The notes under the pieces are model-generated. The model had not been told where the DNA came from and did no database searches. It saw only the letters and a list, made by a program, of their open reading frames with translations. From positions 1 to 64,000 of the forward strand of contig WYBL01000009.1 of the NCBI GenBank assembly GCA_011526565.1: a DNA stretch of 64,000 nucleotides, read 5' to 3'. The DNA comes from Acidobacteriota bacterium. GTDB lineage: Bacteria > Acidobacteriota > Vicinamibacteria > Fen-336. A program made the position numbers and the translations under genes. Below are positions 1 through 7,800 of the stretch, one piece after another (within the stretch, counting starts at the first letter, position 1; each line of letters opens with the position of its first letter).

Positions 1-361
1 CGAAGAACGAGAAGATCATCGCGATCACGAAGATGTTGTCGACCGCGAGCGACTTCTCGACGACGTAGCCGGTGACGTACTTGACGGCGGCGGTGGGCCC
101 GTCGTTGTAGACGAGGCCCACGCCGGGGACCGCCTGCGGCTGGGCGCTCATCAGGTCGGGCGTCAGGCCGAGGCCCATCCAGTGGTGGCCGTAGCCGACG
201 TAGACGAAGGCGGAGAAGCTCAGTCCGAGGGCGATCCAGAACGCCGACCAGCCCAGCGCCTCGCGCACCCCGATCACGTGCGCCTTGCGGTGGAACACCC
301 CGAGGTCGAGCGCCAGCAGCGCCAGCACCAGCAGGATGAAGCCCGCGTACATCCAGATCAT
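1..361 (-). CDS. TerC/Alx-family integral membrane protein (partial)
   Basis: N-terminal 120 residues of a TerC-family membrane protein; the rest lies beyond the left edge. It begins MIWMYAGF, followed by a hydrophobic helix (about residues 5-20), the family-typical LALDLGVFHRK stretch, a second helix around 38-57, and a conserved ...KSLAVDNIFV segment near the cut end whose Asp/Asn pair is a TerC hallmark. Family members are inner-membrane proteins linked to metal-ion (Mn, tellurite) resistance; the substrate here is unknown. The ATG overlaps the stop of the upstream NUDIX gene as ATGA, so it is the last visible gene of the ileS-lspA-lgt-rluD-NUDIX-terC unit. Family call is firm, function is not. 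Confidence 0.85.
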   Translation of the reverse strand, partial: MIWMYAGFILLVLALLALDLGVFHRKAHVIGVREALGWSAFWIALGLSFSAFVYVGYGHHWMGLGLTPDLMSAQPQAVPGVGLVYNDGPTAAVKYVTGYVVEKSLAVDNIFVIAMIFSFF

Positions 362-918
362 GAAGCCTCCGGCGGCTGACCCTCGACGCGGCGCGCCTCG
401 AGCAGCAGCGCCACCAGCGTCTTGCCCTCGCGGATCTCGCCACGGGCGACGGCGCCCATCGCCTGGTCGAGCGTGAAGCGGCGCGCCTCGATGCGCTCGT
501 CCTGCTCCGGCCGCGGCGGCACGGCGCGCAGGCCCGAGCCGCGGAACAGGTGCATCACCTCGTCGCAGAAGCCGGGCGTCGTCCAGAACTCGGCGATCTT
601 CTCGAGGCGCTCGACCTCGAGGCCCACCTCCTCGACCAGCTCGCGGCGGGCGCCCTGCTCGGGCGTCTCGCCCGCATCGCGCCGGCCTGCCGGCAGCTCC
701 CAGACCAGCGCTCGCGCGGGCCAGCGGTACTGGCGCACCAGGGTGATCGAGCCGTCCTCGTGCACCGGCAGCACCGCGACCGAGCCCGAGTGGCGCACGA
801 CCTCGCGCATCGCGCGCACCCCGCCGGGCTCTTCGACCTCGTCGAGGTCGAGGGCCAGCACCTTGCCCTCGTACAGGCGGCGCCCGCCGAGGCGTTCGCC
901 GCCGGCCGCGTCCTTCAT
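358..918 (-). CDS. NUDIX hydrolase, ADP-ribose pyrophosphatase type
   Basis: 186-residue NUDIX hydrolase. The complete Nudix box runs from GRRDAGE to REL-EE-G, matching G-x5-E-x7-R-E-x2-E-E-x-G, so the Mg-binding glutamates are present. The N-terminal strand region (YEGKVLALDLDEV) and the downstream FWTTPGFCDEVMHLF segment are typical of the ADP-ribose/nucleoside-diphosphate-sugar pyrophosphatase branch, cytoplasmic enzymes that hydrolyse ADP-ribose to AMP and ribose-5-phosphate. Substrate within this branch cannot be fixed from sequence. The ATG at 918 overlaps the rluD stop (ATGA) and the stop overlaps the terC start (ATGA), so translation is coupled on both sides. Confidence 0.9.
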   Translation of the reverse strand: MKDAAGGERLGGRRLYEGKVLALDLDEVEEPGGVRAMREVVRHSGSVAVLPVHEDGSITLVRQYRWPARALVWELPAGRRDAGETPEQGARRELVEEVGLEVERLEKIAEFWTTPGFCDEVMHLFRGSGLRAVPPRPEQDERIEARRFTLDQAMGAVARGEIREGKTLVALLLEARRVEGQPPEAS

Positions 919-1862
919 CGTTCCTCCAGGGCGGCGAGCAGCCGCCGCAGGTCGGCGGGCAGCGGGCTCTCGAACTCGAGGCTGCGCCCGTCGGGGTGGG
1001 TGAAGCACAGCCGCGTCGCGTGCAGCGCCGGGCGCTCCTGGGCGTCGAGCGCCGCCCGCGCCTCGGCACGCCGGCAGGCGGGGCGGAAGCGGGCTCCGTA
1101 CAGGTGGTCGCCGGCGACCGGGTGGCCGATCGAGGCGAGGTGGACCCGGATCTGGTGGGTGCGGCCGGTGAAGATGCGAACTCTCAGCAGCGCAGCGCCG
1201 TCGAGGCGGCGTTCGACCGACCACTCGCTGGCCGCGTGCCGCGCGCGCGGAGCGTCGACCTTCATCTTCTTGCGATGCACGGGGTCGCGGCCGATCGGGC
1301 GCTCGACGCGCCCTGCGGCCGTCTTGGGCTGGCCCAGCACGACCGCGAGGTACTCCTTGCGCACGCTGCGGTCGGCGAACTGGGCGGCCAGGAAGCGGTG
1401 GGACGCGTCGTCCTTGGCGACGAGCACCAGCCCGGAGGTGCCCTTGTCGAGGCGGTGGACGAGTCCGGGGCGCAACTCGCCGCCGATGCCCGAGAGGTCC
1501 TCGACGTGATGGAGCAGGGCGTTGACCAGCGTGCCGCTCGCGCGGCCCGCGCCGGGGTGCATGGCGAGGCCGGCGTCCTTGTCGACGACCAGCAGGTGGG
1601 CGTCCTCGTGCAGCACGCGCAGCGGGATGTCCTCGGGCCGCGGGGCGGCCTCGACCGGGGGCGGCACGTGGACCGCGATCGTCTCGCCGCCGCGCAGGCG
1701 GTGCGAGGGGCGTCTGCGGTCCCCGTCGACGAGCACCTCGCCGCCGTCGATCAGCACCTGGATGCGGGCGCGCGAGAGGTCGGGCCGGCGGGCGGCGAGA
1801 TAGCGGTCGAGCCGCTGTCCTTCGGCGTCGGGCGCGGCGGTCAGGGTGTCGGGTGCTCCCAA
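915..1862 (-). CDS. rluD: RluA/RluD-family 23S rRNA pseudouridine synthase
   Basis: 315-residue pseudouridine synthase with an N-terminal S4 RNA-binding domain (about 13-65) and the RluA catalytic domain. The signature HRLDKGTSG (about 136-144) contains the catalytic Asp139. RTHQIRVHLA and GDHLYGA further on are also family-conserved. RluD modifies helix 69 of 23S rRNA; the symbol is by family and size, and RluA/RluC-like specificity cannot be excluded. The start is TTG at 1862, giving MGAPDTLTAAPD..., 16 bases after the lgt stop; no in-frame ATG or GTG lies closer to the S4 domain. Fourth gene of the ileS operon; its stop overlaps the NUDIX start. Confidence 0.9.
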   Translation of the reverse strand: MGAPDTLTAAPDAEGQRLDRYLAARRPDLSRARIQVLIDGGEVLVDGDRRRPSHRLRGGETIAVHVPPPVEAAPRPEDIPLRVLHEDAHLLVVDKDAGLAMHPGAGRASGTLVNALLHHVEDLSGIGGELRPGLVHRLDKGTSGLVLVAKDDASHRFLAAQFADRSVRKEYLAVVLGQPKTAAGRVERPIGRDPVHRKKMKVDAPRARHAASEWSVERRLDGAALLRVRIFTGRTHQIRVHLASIGHPVAGDHLYGARFRPACRRAEARAALDAQERPALHATRLCFTHPDGRSLEFESPLPADLRRLLAALEER

Positions 1863-1878
1863 GGCCCGCGCGGGCGCC

Positions 1879-2712
1879 TCAGGCCTCGGCGGCAGGAGCC
1901 GTGGCGAGCGCGCGAGTGCGCGACAGCCGCGGCCAGAGGAAGGCCGCGAGCGCCAACAGGCCGATCGCCACGAGCTGCGAGGTCGAGACCAGGCCGCCCA
2001 GCCACAGCCCGCGCGCCACGTCGCCGCGGACCGTCTCCAGCGCGAAGCGCGCGACCGCGTAGAGCCCGAGGTACGACAGCACCACCTGCCCGTCGAAGCG
2101 CTTGCGGGCCGCGGTGCGCAGCAGCCACCACAGGATGCCGAAGGCCAGGATCGACTCGTAGAGCTGGACGGGGTGCATCGCCTGGCCGAGCGGCACGCCG
2201 ACGGTCCGCGACGCGTACTCGTCGGTGTAGGTGATGCCCCACGGCAAGCTCGTCGGGGCGCCGTGGCAGCAGCCGGCGCACAGGCAGCCGAGGCGGCCGA
2301 TCGCCTGGCCGAGGATCACGCCGGGGGCCAGCGCGTCCGCCGTCTTCCAGGCGTCGAGTCCGTTGGTGCGCGAGTACCAGAAGGCCACCGGCAGCGCCAG
2401 CAGCAGGCCGCCGTAGAAGACGCCGCCGCTCTGCAGCAGCGTCAGCAGCTCCGCCATCGAGAAGGAGAACGAGCGCCACTCGACGACCAGCAGCATCAGC
2501 TTGGCGCCGAGCAGGCCCGACAGCAGCACGTAGATCGCCAGGTCGGCGACCTTGTTGCCGTCGAGGCCCTCGCGCCGGGCCTGGCGCGAGGCGATCCAGA
2601 GCCCGGCGACGAACGCGATCGCCAGCAGCACGCCGTAGCTGTGCAGGGTGAACGGACCGAGCGTGCGCCCGGCCAGGTCGAAGGCCGGGATCGTGAACAG
2701 GCGGGGGAACAT
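1879..2712 (-). CDS. lgt: prolipoprotein diacylglyceryl transferase
   Basis: 277-residue polytopic inner-membrane enzyme that moves diacylglyceryl from phosphatidylglycerol to the lipobox cysteine of prolipoproteins. Seen: N-terminal HSYG (His24-Gly27), the Lgt signature around Arg140 (GRLGCLCAGCCHG), conserved HPVQLYES, and RFALETVRGD near the C-terminus, with several hydrophobic helices. The signature is unusually cysteine-rich where well-studied Lgt has Asn/Gly residues; this variant is known in Lgt homologues of other phyla. The ATG at 2712 has GGAG six bases upstream and lies 3 bases after the lspA stop. Placing lgt beside lspA unites consecutive lipoprotein-maturation steps. Confidence 0.95.
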   Translation of the reverse strand: MFPRLFTIPAFDLAGRTLGPFTLHSYGVLLAIAFVAGLWIASRQARREGLDGNKVADLAIYVLLSGLLGAKLMLLVVEWRSFSFSMAELLTLLQSGGVFYGGLLLALPVAFWYSRTNGLDAWKTADALAPGVILGQAIGRLGCLCAGCCHGAPTSLPWGITYTDEYASRTVGVPLGQAMHPVQLYESILAFGILWWLLRTAARKRFDGQVVLSYLGLYAVARFALETVRGDVARGLWLGGLVSTSQLVAIGLLALAAFLWPRLSRTRALATAPAAEA

Positions 2713-2715
2713 GGT

Positions 2716-3294
2716 CTACTCCGCGGCCGCCGCGACGCGGGGGCTGGCGCCGCCGTCGGGCGCGCCGGAGCCCGCGGCGGCGGGTTGGTCGGGCGACGCG
2801 GCCGGCTCGTCCTCCGGCCGCCGCAGCATGTCGAACACCAGCAGCACGACGCCGACGGTGATCGCGGAGTCGGCGACGTTGAAGGCCGGCCAGTGGTGCC
2901 GGCCCCAGTAGACGTCGACGAAGTCGATCACGTGGCCGAAGCGGGCGCGGTCGATCAGGTTGCCGACGGCGCCGGAGAGCACCAGCGCGAGCGCAAGCTG
3001 CACCAGGCGCTCGCCGGTCGGCGTGCGCAGCGAGTACCAGGCGATGGCGATCGTCGCCACCACGCCGATCAGCCCGAACCACAAGGGCTGCATCGGCAGG
3101 TCGGCGTCGGAGAGGAAGCCGAAGGCCCCGCCGCGGTTGCGGACGTGGGTGAGGTCGAGCAGGCCGGGGATCACCTCGATGCTCTCGTGCAGTCGAAGCC
3201 GCTCGAGGATCAGGCTCTTCGTCCACTGGTCGAGCGCGACGAGCACGAGCACCAGGGCGGCCAGGCCGCGGCGCTCGGCGAGGGCCCGCCTCAC
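2716..3294 (-). CDS. lspA: lipoprotein signal peptidase II
   Basis: 192-residue signal peptidase II, the aspartic protease that cleaves the signal peptide from diacylglyceryl-modified prolipoproteins in the inner membrane. Seen: N-terminal [15 protein letters not shown] (the N-x-G-x-A-F-G block), and both catalytic aspartates, Asp124 in HVIDFVD and Asp142 in FNVADSAI. Four hydrophobic helices fit the family. The C-terminal ~35 residues are an Ala/Pro/Gly-rich cytosolic tail that most LspA proteins lack. The start is GTG at 3294, in a GTGA overlap with the ileS stop; ileS-lspA coupling is common in bacteria. Confidence 0.95.
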   Translation of the reverse strand: MRRALAERRGLAALVLVLVALDQWTKSLILERLRLHESIEVIPGLLDLTHVRNRGGAFGFLSDADLPMQPLWFGLIGVVATIAIAWYSLRTPTGERLVQLALALVLSGAVGNLIDRARFGHVIDFVDVYWGRHHWPAFNVADSAITVGVVLLVFDMLRRPEDEPAASPDQPAAAGSGAPDGGASPRVAAAAE

Positions 3295-6092
3295 GCCAGC
3301 GCCTCGACGACGGGCCGGCAGCGCGGGCACAGCGGGGCGTCGTCGCCCGCGACCTGTTCCGACCACGTCCAGCAGCGTTCGCAGCGGCGGCCGCCGGCCC
3401 GGCTGACGGTGACGGCCAGCGCCCCGGCGCCGGGCTCCAGCGCCACCTCGCTGACGATGAACAGGTTGGCCAGGTTGCCGGGGAACGCGCTCGAGCGCGC
3501 TTCCCAGGCGCGCAGCGGCGCGAGCTCGGCTTCGCCCCCGCGCAGCGCCACGCGCGCCTCCAGGCTCTTGCCGATCGCCTTGGCGGCGCGCGCCTCCTCC
3601 AGCGCCTTCAGCACCACGGTGCGCGCGGCGAGCAGGGCCTCGAAGCCCTCGGGCGCCTTCAGGCCCGTCGCGGCGGGGAAGTGGGCGCAGTGGACCGAGC
3701 CCTGCGGCCGACCGGGCAGCAGCGGCCACACCTCGTCGGCGGTGAAGGGCAGCACCGGCGCCATCAGCAGCGTCAGGTCGCGGGCGATGCGCGCCATCAC
3801 CGTCTGCGCCGAGCGGCGGCGGGCGGCGTCCTTCGCGTCGCAGTACAGCCGGTCCTTGAGCACGTCGAGGTAGAACGCCGACAGGTCGGCGGCGCAGTAC
3901 TGCACGAGCTGGTGGTAGACGACGTGGAACTCGAAGGCCTCGTAGGCCTCGCGCACGCGGGCGACCACGCGGTCGTGGCTCGCCAGGGCCATGCGGTCGA
4001 GGTCCTCGAGCGCCTCGTCGGCCACGGCGTGCCGCGCCGGGTCGAAGTCGGCCAGGTTCGACAGCAGGTAGCGCAGCGTGTTGCGGATCTTGAAGTAGGC
4101 CTCGGACAGCCGCGCGAACATCGCCTCGGACATCGGCATGTCCTCGCGGTAGTCGACCATCGCGACCCACAGCCGCAGGATCTCGGCGCCGGACTTGTCG
4201 CAGGCCTTGACCGGGTCGACGGTGTTGCCCAGGCTCTTCGACATCTTGCGGCCCTTCTCGTCGACCGTGAAGCCGTGGGTCAGGACCGCCTTGTACGGCG
4301 CGTGGCCGCGGGTGCCGATGCCGATCAGCAGCGACGAGTGGAACCAGCCGCGGTGCTGGTCGCTGCCCTCGAGGTAGACGTCCGCGGGCCAGGTCAGGGA
4401 CGGGTCGCGGGCCAGCACCGCCGCGTGCGAGGAGCCCGAGTCGAACCACACGTCGAGGATGTCCTGCTCCTTGTCGAACTCCGAGCCGCCGCACTTGCGG
4501 CAGGCGAAGCCCGCGGGCAGCAGGTCCTTCGCGTCGCGCTCGTACCAGGCGTCCGCGCTCTCCTTTTCGAAGACGTCGGCGACGTGGCGGCACAGCTCGG
4601 GCAGCAGGTGGGCCTCGCCGCACCCGCGGCAGTAGAAGGCCGTGATCGGCACGCCCCACAGCCGCTGGCGCGAGATGCACCAGTCGGGGCGGGTGGCGAT
4701 CATGTTGCGGATCCGCTCCTCGCCCCACGCGGGGTGCCACTGGACCTTGGCGATCGCCTCCAGCGCGCGCTCGCGGAACCCGTCCTTGTCGAGGCCGATG
4801 AACCACTGCCAGGTGGCGCGGAAGATGATCGGCTTGCGGCAGCGCCAGCAGGTCGGGTACGAGTGGACCTCGCGGCCCTCGGACAGCAGCACGCCGCGCT
4901 CGCGCATGAAGCGCACGATCTCGGGGTTGGCGTCGAACACGCGCTGGCCGGCGAAGTGCTCGACCTCTTCCGCGAAGCGGCCGCCCTCGTCGACGGGGCA
5001 GTAGACCTCGAGCCCGTAGCGCACGCCGGTCAGGTAGTCGTCCCAGCCGTGGCCCGGGGCCGTGTGCACGACGCCGGTGCCGGCCTCCAGGGTGACGTAA
5101 TCGCCGAGCACGCCGGGCGAGTCGCGGTCGATCCACGGGTGGCGGAAGGCCACGCCCTCGAACAGCGCGCCCTTGACCACCGCCAGCGGCTCGCCCAGCG
5201 CCAGCTCCGGGTGCTCGCGGCGGAAGCGCTCGAGCGAGCGGTCGCGCAGGCCCTGGGCGAGCACCAGCACGTCGGCCGAGCCCTCGACGGGGTAGAAGCC
5301 GTAGTCGAGGTCGGGGTGGAACGCGAGCGCCAGGTTGGCCGGCAGCGTCCACGGCGTCGTGGTCCAGATCACGGCGGACACGGCGCGCCCCGCGATCGCC
5401 GGCACGCTGGTCTCGACCTTCGAGCGCTCGCCGGCCGACAGCGCGAAGCGCACGTCGACCGACGGGCTCGCGTGGTTGTCGTCGTACTCGACCTCGGCCT
5501 CGGCCAGCGCGGTGCGGCACGAGATGCACCAGTGCACCGACTTCTTGGCCTTGTAGACGAGGCCGGCCTCGGCGAAGCCGGCGAGCTGGCGCACGATCTC
5601 GGCCTGGTAGACCGGGCTCATCGTCAGGTACGGCCGCTGCCAGTCGCCCATCACGCCCAGCCGCACGAACTGCCGGCGCTGGGTGTCGAGCCACTTCGTC
5701 GCGTACTCGCGGCACGCCTTGCGGAAGGCGACCGGGCTCAGCTCCTTCTTCTTCGCGCCGAGGTCCTTGTCGACCTTGAGCTCGATCGGCAGGCCGTGGC
5801 AGTCCCAGCCCGGCACGTAGGGCGCGTCGAAGCCGGCCAGCGTGCGCGAGCGAACCACGAAGTCCTTGAGGATCTTGTTGAGCGCGGTGCCGAGGTGGAT
5901 GTCGCCGTTGGCGTAGGGCGGGCCGTCGTGCAGCACGAACTTCGGCGCGCCGCGGCGCGCCTCGCGCACCTGCGCGTACAGCCCCGCCTCCTCCCAGGCC
6001 TGCAGCCGCCGCGGCTCGGACTGCGGCAGGTTGGCCTTCATCGGGAAATCGGTCTGCGGGAGGTTGAGTGTCGCCTTGAGGTCCATCGCCAT
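3291..6092 (-). CDS. ileS: isoleucyl-tRNA synthetase
   Basis: Class Ia aminoacyl-tRNA synthetase, 933 residues from the chosen start. Seen: the catalytic motif as HLGT within [11 protein letters not shown] (a HIGH variant), an editing-domain CP1 region with [12 protein letters not shown], the WFDSGSSH block, KMSKS as [10 protein letters not shown], and a C-terminal Zn finger (CERCW ... CPRC). The protein charges tRNA-Ile and edits Val-tRNA. I chose ATG at 6092 ([16 protein letters not shown]...), matching the usual bacterial N-terminus. ATG at 6086 is equally possible, and a TTG frame extends to 6137. No Shine-Dalgarno is seen, and a promoter-like pair ends only about 10 bases upstream. First gene of a six-gene operon. 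Confidence 0.97.
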   Translation of the reverse strand: MAMDLKATLNLPQTDFPMKANLPQSEPRRLQAWEEAGLYAQVREARRGAPKFVLHDGPPYANGDIHLGTALNKILKDFVVRSRTLAGFDAPYVPGWDCHGLPIELKVDKDLGAKKKELSPVAFRKACREYATKWLDTQRRQFVRLGVMGDWQRPYLTMSPVYQAEIVRQLAGFAEAGLVYKAKKSVHWCISCRTALAEAEVEYDDNHASPSVDVRFALSAGERSKVETSVPAIAGRAVSAVIWTTTPWTLPANLALAFHPDLDYGFYPVEGSADVLVLAQGLRDRSLERFRREHPELALGEPLAVVKGALFEGVAFRHPWIDRDSPGVLGDYVTLEAGTGVVHTAPGHGWDDYLTGVRYGLEVYCPVDEGGRFAEEVEHFAGQRVFDANPEIVRFMRERGVLLSEGREVHSYPTCWRCRKPIIFRATWQWFIGLDKDGFRERALEAIAKVQWHPAWGEERIRNMIATRPDWCISRQRLWGVPITAFYCRGCGEAHLLPELCRHVADVFEKESADAWYERDAKDLLPAGFACRKCGGSEFDKEQDILDVWFDSGSSHAAVLARDPSLTWPADVYLEGSDQHRGWFHSSLLIGIGTRGHAPYKAVLTHGFTVDEKGRKMSKSLGNTVDPVKACDKSGAEILRLWVAMVDYREDMPMSEAMFARLSEAYFKIRNTLRYLLSNLADFDPARHAVADEALEDLDRMALASHDRVVARVREAYEAFEFHVVYHQLVQYCAADLSAFYLDVLKDRLYCDAKDAARRRSAQTVMARIARDLTLLMAPVLPFTADEVWPLLPGRPQGSVHCAHFPAATGLKAPEGFEALLAARTVVLKALEEARAAKAIGKSLEARVALRGGEAELAPLRAWEARSSAFPGNLANLFIVSEVALEPGAGALAVTVSRAGGRRCERCWTWSEQVAGDDAPLCPRCRPVVEALA

Positions 6093-6102
6093 GGGAACGG
6101 TC

Positions 6103-6131
6103 ACGGTAGCACGCGGGTCGAAAGCGGTCAA
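6103..6131 (-). promoter_or_regulatory. probable sigma-70-type promoter of the ileS operon
   Basis: On the minus strand, TTGACC (6126-6131) and TACCGT (6103-6108) are separated by exactly 17 bases. Predicted transcription would begin near 6096, leaving only about 4 bases before the ATG at 6092 (or 10 before 6086), so the message would be nearly leaderless. The -10 keeps the three most conserved positions (TA...T) but is otherwise weak. Inferred from spacing only. Confidence 0.4.
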
Positions 6132-6162
6132 AACCAATGGTTAGAGTGACTTGGAACCAGTG

Positions 6163-6168
6163 TATGAT
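6163..6168 (+). promoter_or_regulatory. possible -10 element of the small lipoprotein gene
   Basis: TATGAT sits 7 bases before the ATG at 6176, with no recognisable -35 at the right distance and no Shine-Dalgarno. If real, transcription would start at or next to the ATG, giving a leaderless mRNA. It is divergent from the ileS promoter in the same 83-base gap. Weak evidence alone; it belongs to a recurring pattern listed under findings. Confidence 0.3.
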
Positions 6169-6175
6169 GGCCTGC

Positions 6176-6388
6176 ATGAAGCGAAGCTCTCGCCTGTTCC
6201 TGGTCCTGCTGCTGCTCGCGGGAGCGTCGGTCGTCGCCTGCACCAAGGGCGACGAGTGCGACGTCTGCGAGACGGACTCCGACTGCAAGGACGGGTTCGT
6301 CTGCGTGAACTTCCTGGACGGCGGCGGCAACGTCGTCGGCAAGCGCTGCGGCTCCGGCGTCGGGGCCTCCACCTGTCGCGTGCGCTGA
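6176..6388 (+). CDS. small cysteine-rich lipoprotein
   Basis: 70-residue predicted lipoprotein. The ATG at 6176 gives MKRSSRLFLVLLLLAGAS followed by VVAC, a usable lipobox with the acceptor cysteine near residue 22. The mature part is about 48 residues with further cysteines in CDVCETDSDCKDGFVC and later KRCG and TCRVR, a spacing seen in disulfide-rich extracellular modules of myxobacterial and similar proteins. No enzymatic function can be assigned. It is divergent from ileS and 17 bases upstream of the flippase gene, and may be co-transcribed with it. The upstream ATG/GTG choices in the same frame would put charged residues ahead of the signal peptide and are unlikely. Confidence 0.7.
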   Translation: MKRSSRLFLVLLLLAGASVVACTKGDECDVCETDSDCKDGFVCVNFLDGGGNVVGKRCGSGVGASTCRVR

Positions 6389-6405
6389 GCCCGTAGCGCC
6401 GCTCG

Positions 6406-7800
6406 ATGGAGGGCGCGGACGCCGCCGCGGGGCGCGAGGCGACTCGTGGCAGCGCGGTGCGGCTGCTCGCCGAGGCAGGGAGCCGCGCGCTCACGTTCGT
6501 CACCGCGCTGCTGCTCGCCCACGGGCTCGGCGTGTCGGGCTTCGGCGAGTTCGGCTGGCTGGCGGGAGTCGCCGTCGTCGCGGCCGAGCTGTTCGACCTC
6601 GGCCTCCACGGCACTGCGCAGCGCGCCCTGGTCAGCGGCGAGCTGTCGTTGCGCTCGATGCTGCGGGCCAAGCTGTGGCTGCTGCTCGCCGGCGGCGCGG
6701 TCGCGCTGGCGCTCTTCCCGCTCTCGCCCGTGCTCGCACTGCTGCTGCTGTTCTTCGGCGGCTCCGGCTGGGTCGAGTTCGCGGGCGTCGCGTTGCGCTG
6801 CAGGGGTCGCCGGGTCCAGGAGGCGGTGGTCTTGTGGCTGGTGCGCGGCAGCACCCTCGCGGCCGTCGCACTCGTGTACGAACGCGGCGGCGGGCTGCTC
6901 GGGATGGCGCTCGCCCACGCGGTTTCGCCGTTGCCGGCCATCGTCGTCGCGCTGCTGCTGCTGCGCCGGGCGGACGCCGGCCTGCCCGCCGCCGACGGCG
7001 CCGATCGTCCGCCGCGGGACGTGCTGCGCGTCGCCTGGCCGCTCGCGGTCAACGGCGGCCTCGCCCTGCTCAACCTGCGCGCGGAGCTGATCGTGCTCGG
7101 CCTGGTGCTGGGCAAGGCGCACCCCGCCGTGGGCCTGTTCGCCGCAGCTCTGCGCCTGGTCGAGGTGTCGAACGCGGTGCCCAACGCGATCGCTGCCGGC
7201 GCGATGCCGGCGCTGACCCGCGAGGCCGTCGGCGGCGGGGATGCCGTGCGCCGGCGCACCGCGCTCTTCGCCGCGGCGCTCGCGCTGCCGAGCGCCGTCG
7301 GCCTGCTGCTGACCGCGCCCGGGCTGATGGCGCTGCTGTGGGGCGCGGAGTTCGCGGCCGGCGGCCCGGCCGCGGCCGTCTTCGCGGTCGCCCTGGTGCC
7401 CCTCTTCATGGGTCACGTGCGGCTCCACGCGCTGGTCGCCGCGGGCCACGCGCGCGAGTTGCCGCGGCTGACGGCCGTGCGCCTGGTCGTCGCCGCGACG
7501 CTCGCGGCCGTGCTCGGCCCCGGCCTCGGGGCGACCGGTGCGGCGTTCGGCTTCCTGGTCTCGGAACTGCTGCTGCTGGCCCTCGCCGGGCGACGGGCGC
7601 GGTCGGCCGGGTTCCCGGTGGCGATCGCGCGCCCGGTCGCGACTGCCGCCGTGGCCACGGTGCCGATGGGGCTCTGCGTGGCCCCGTTGGCCGGGGGCGA
7701 CGTCCGCGTGGCGGTGGCCGCGGGCGTCGTGGCGTTCGCCGTGACCGTCGCACTCGGCGGGCGGCGATTGCGCGCGCTGGGCGAAGGTGCGCTGCCATGA
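6406..7800 (+). CDS. MOP-superfamily polysaccharide flippase (Wzx/RfbX-like)
   Basis: 464-residue polytopic membrane protein with about 12-14 hydrophobic helices and an early VTALLLAHGLGVSGFGEFG segment typical of Wzx/RfbX lipid-linked oligosaccharide flippases of the MOP superfamily. These move undecaprenyl-linked sugars across the inner membrane. No glycosyltransferase lies nearby, so the substrate is unknown. The ATG at 6406 follows the lipoprotein gene by 17 bases without a clear Shine-Dalgarno. The last codons overlap the next gene as ATGA, so flippase and radical-SAM-like protein are translationally coupled and may work on the same envelope glycan or lipid. Confidence 0.8.
   Translation: MEGADAAAGREATRGSAVRLLAEAGSRALTFVTALLLAHGLGVSGFGEFGWLAGVAVVAAELFDLGLHGTAQRALVSGELSLRSMLRAKLWLLLAGGAVALALFPLSPVLALLLLFFGGSGWVEFAGVALRCRGRRVQEAVVLWLVRGSTLAAVALVYERGGGLLGMALAHAVSPLPAIVVALLLLRRADAGLPAADGADRPPRDVLRVAWPLAVNGGLALLNLRAELIVLGLVLGKAHPAVGLFAAALRLVEVSNAVPNAIAAGAMPALTREAVGGGDAVRRRTALFAAALALPSAVGLLLTAPGLMALLWGAEFAAGGPAAAVFAVALVPLFMGHVRLHALVAAGHARELPRLTAVRLVVAATLAAVLGPGLGATGAAFGFLVSELLLLALAGRRARSAGFPVAIARPVATAAVATVPMGLCVAPLAGGDVRVAVAAGVVAFAVTVALGGRRLRALGEGALP

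Noticed and set aside
1846-3873. Long plus-strand frame opposite lgt, lspA and ileS
   Set aside because: Antisense shadow, Arg/Gln/His/Glu-rich, no domain; the minus-strand genes have complete motifs.
3291-6137. ileS starting at TTG 6137
   Set aside because: The extra 15 residues are unlike IleRS N-termini and would place the start upstream of the likely promoter -35.
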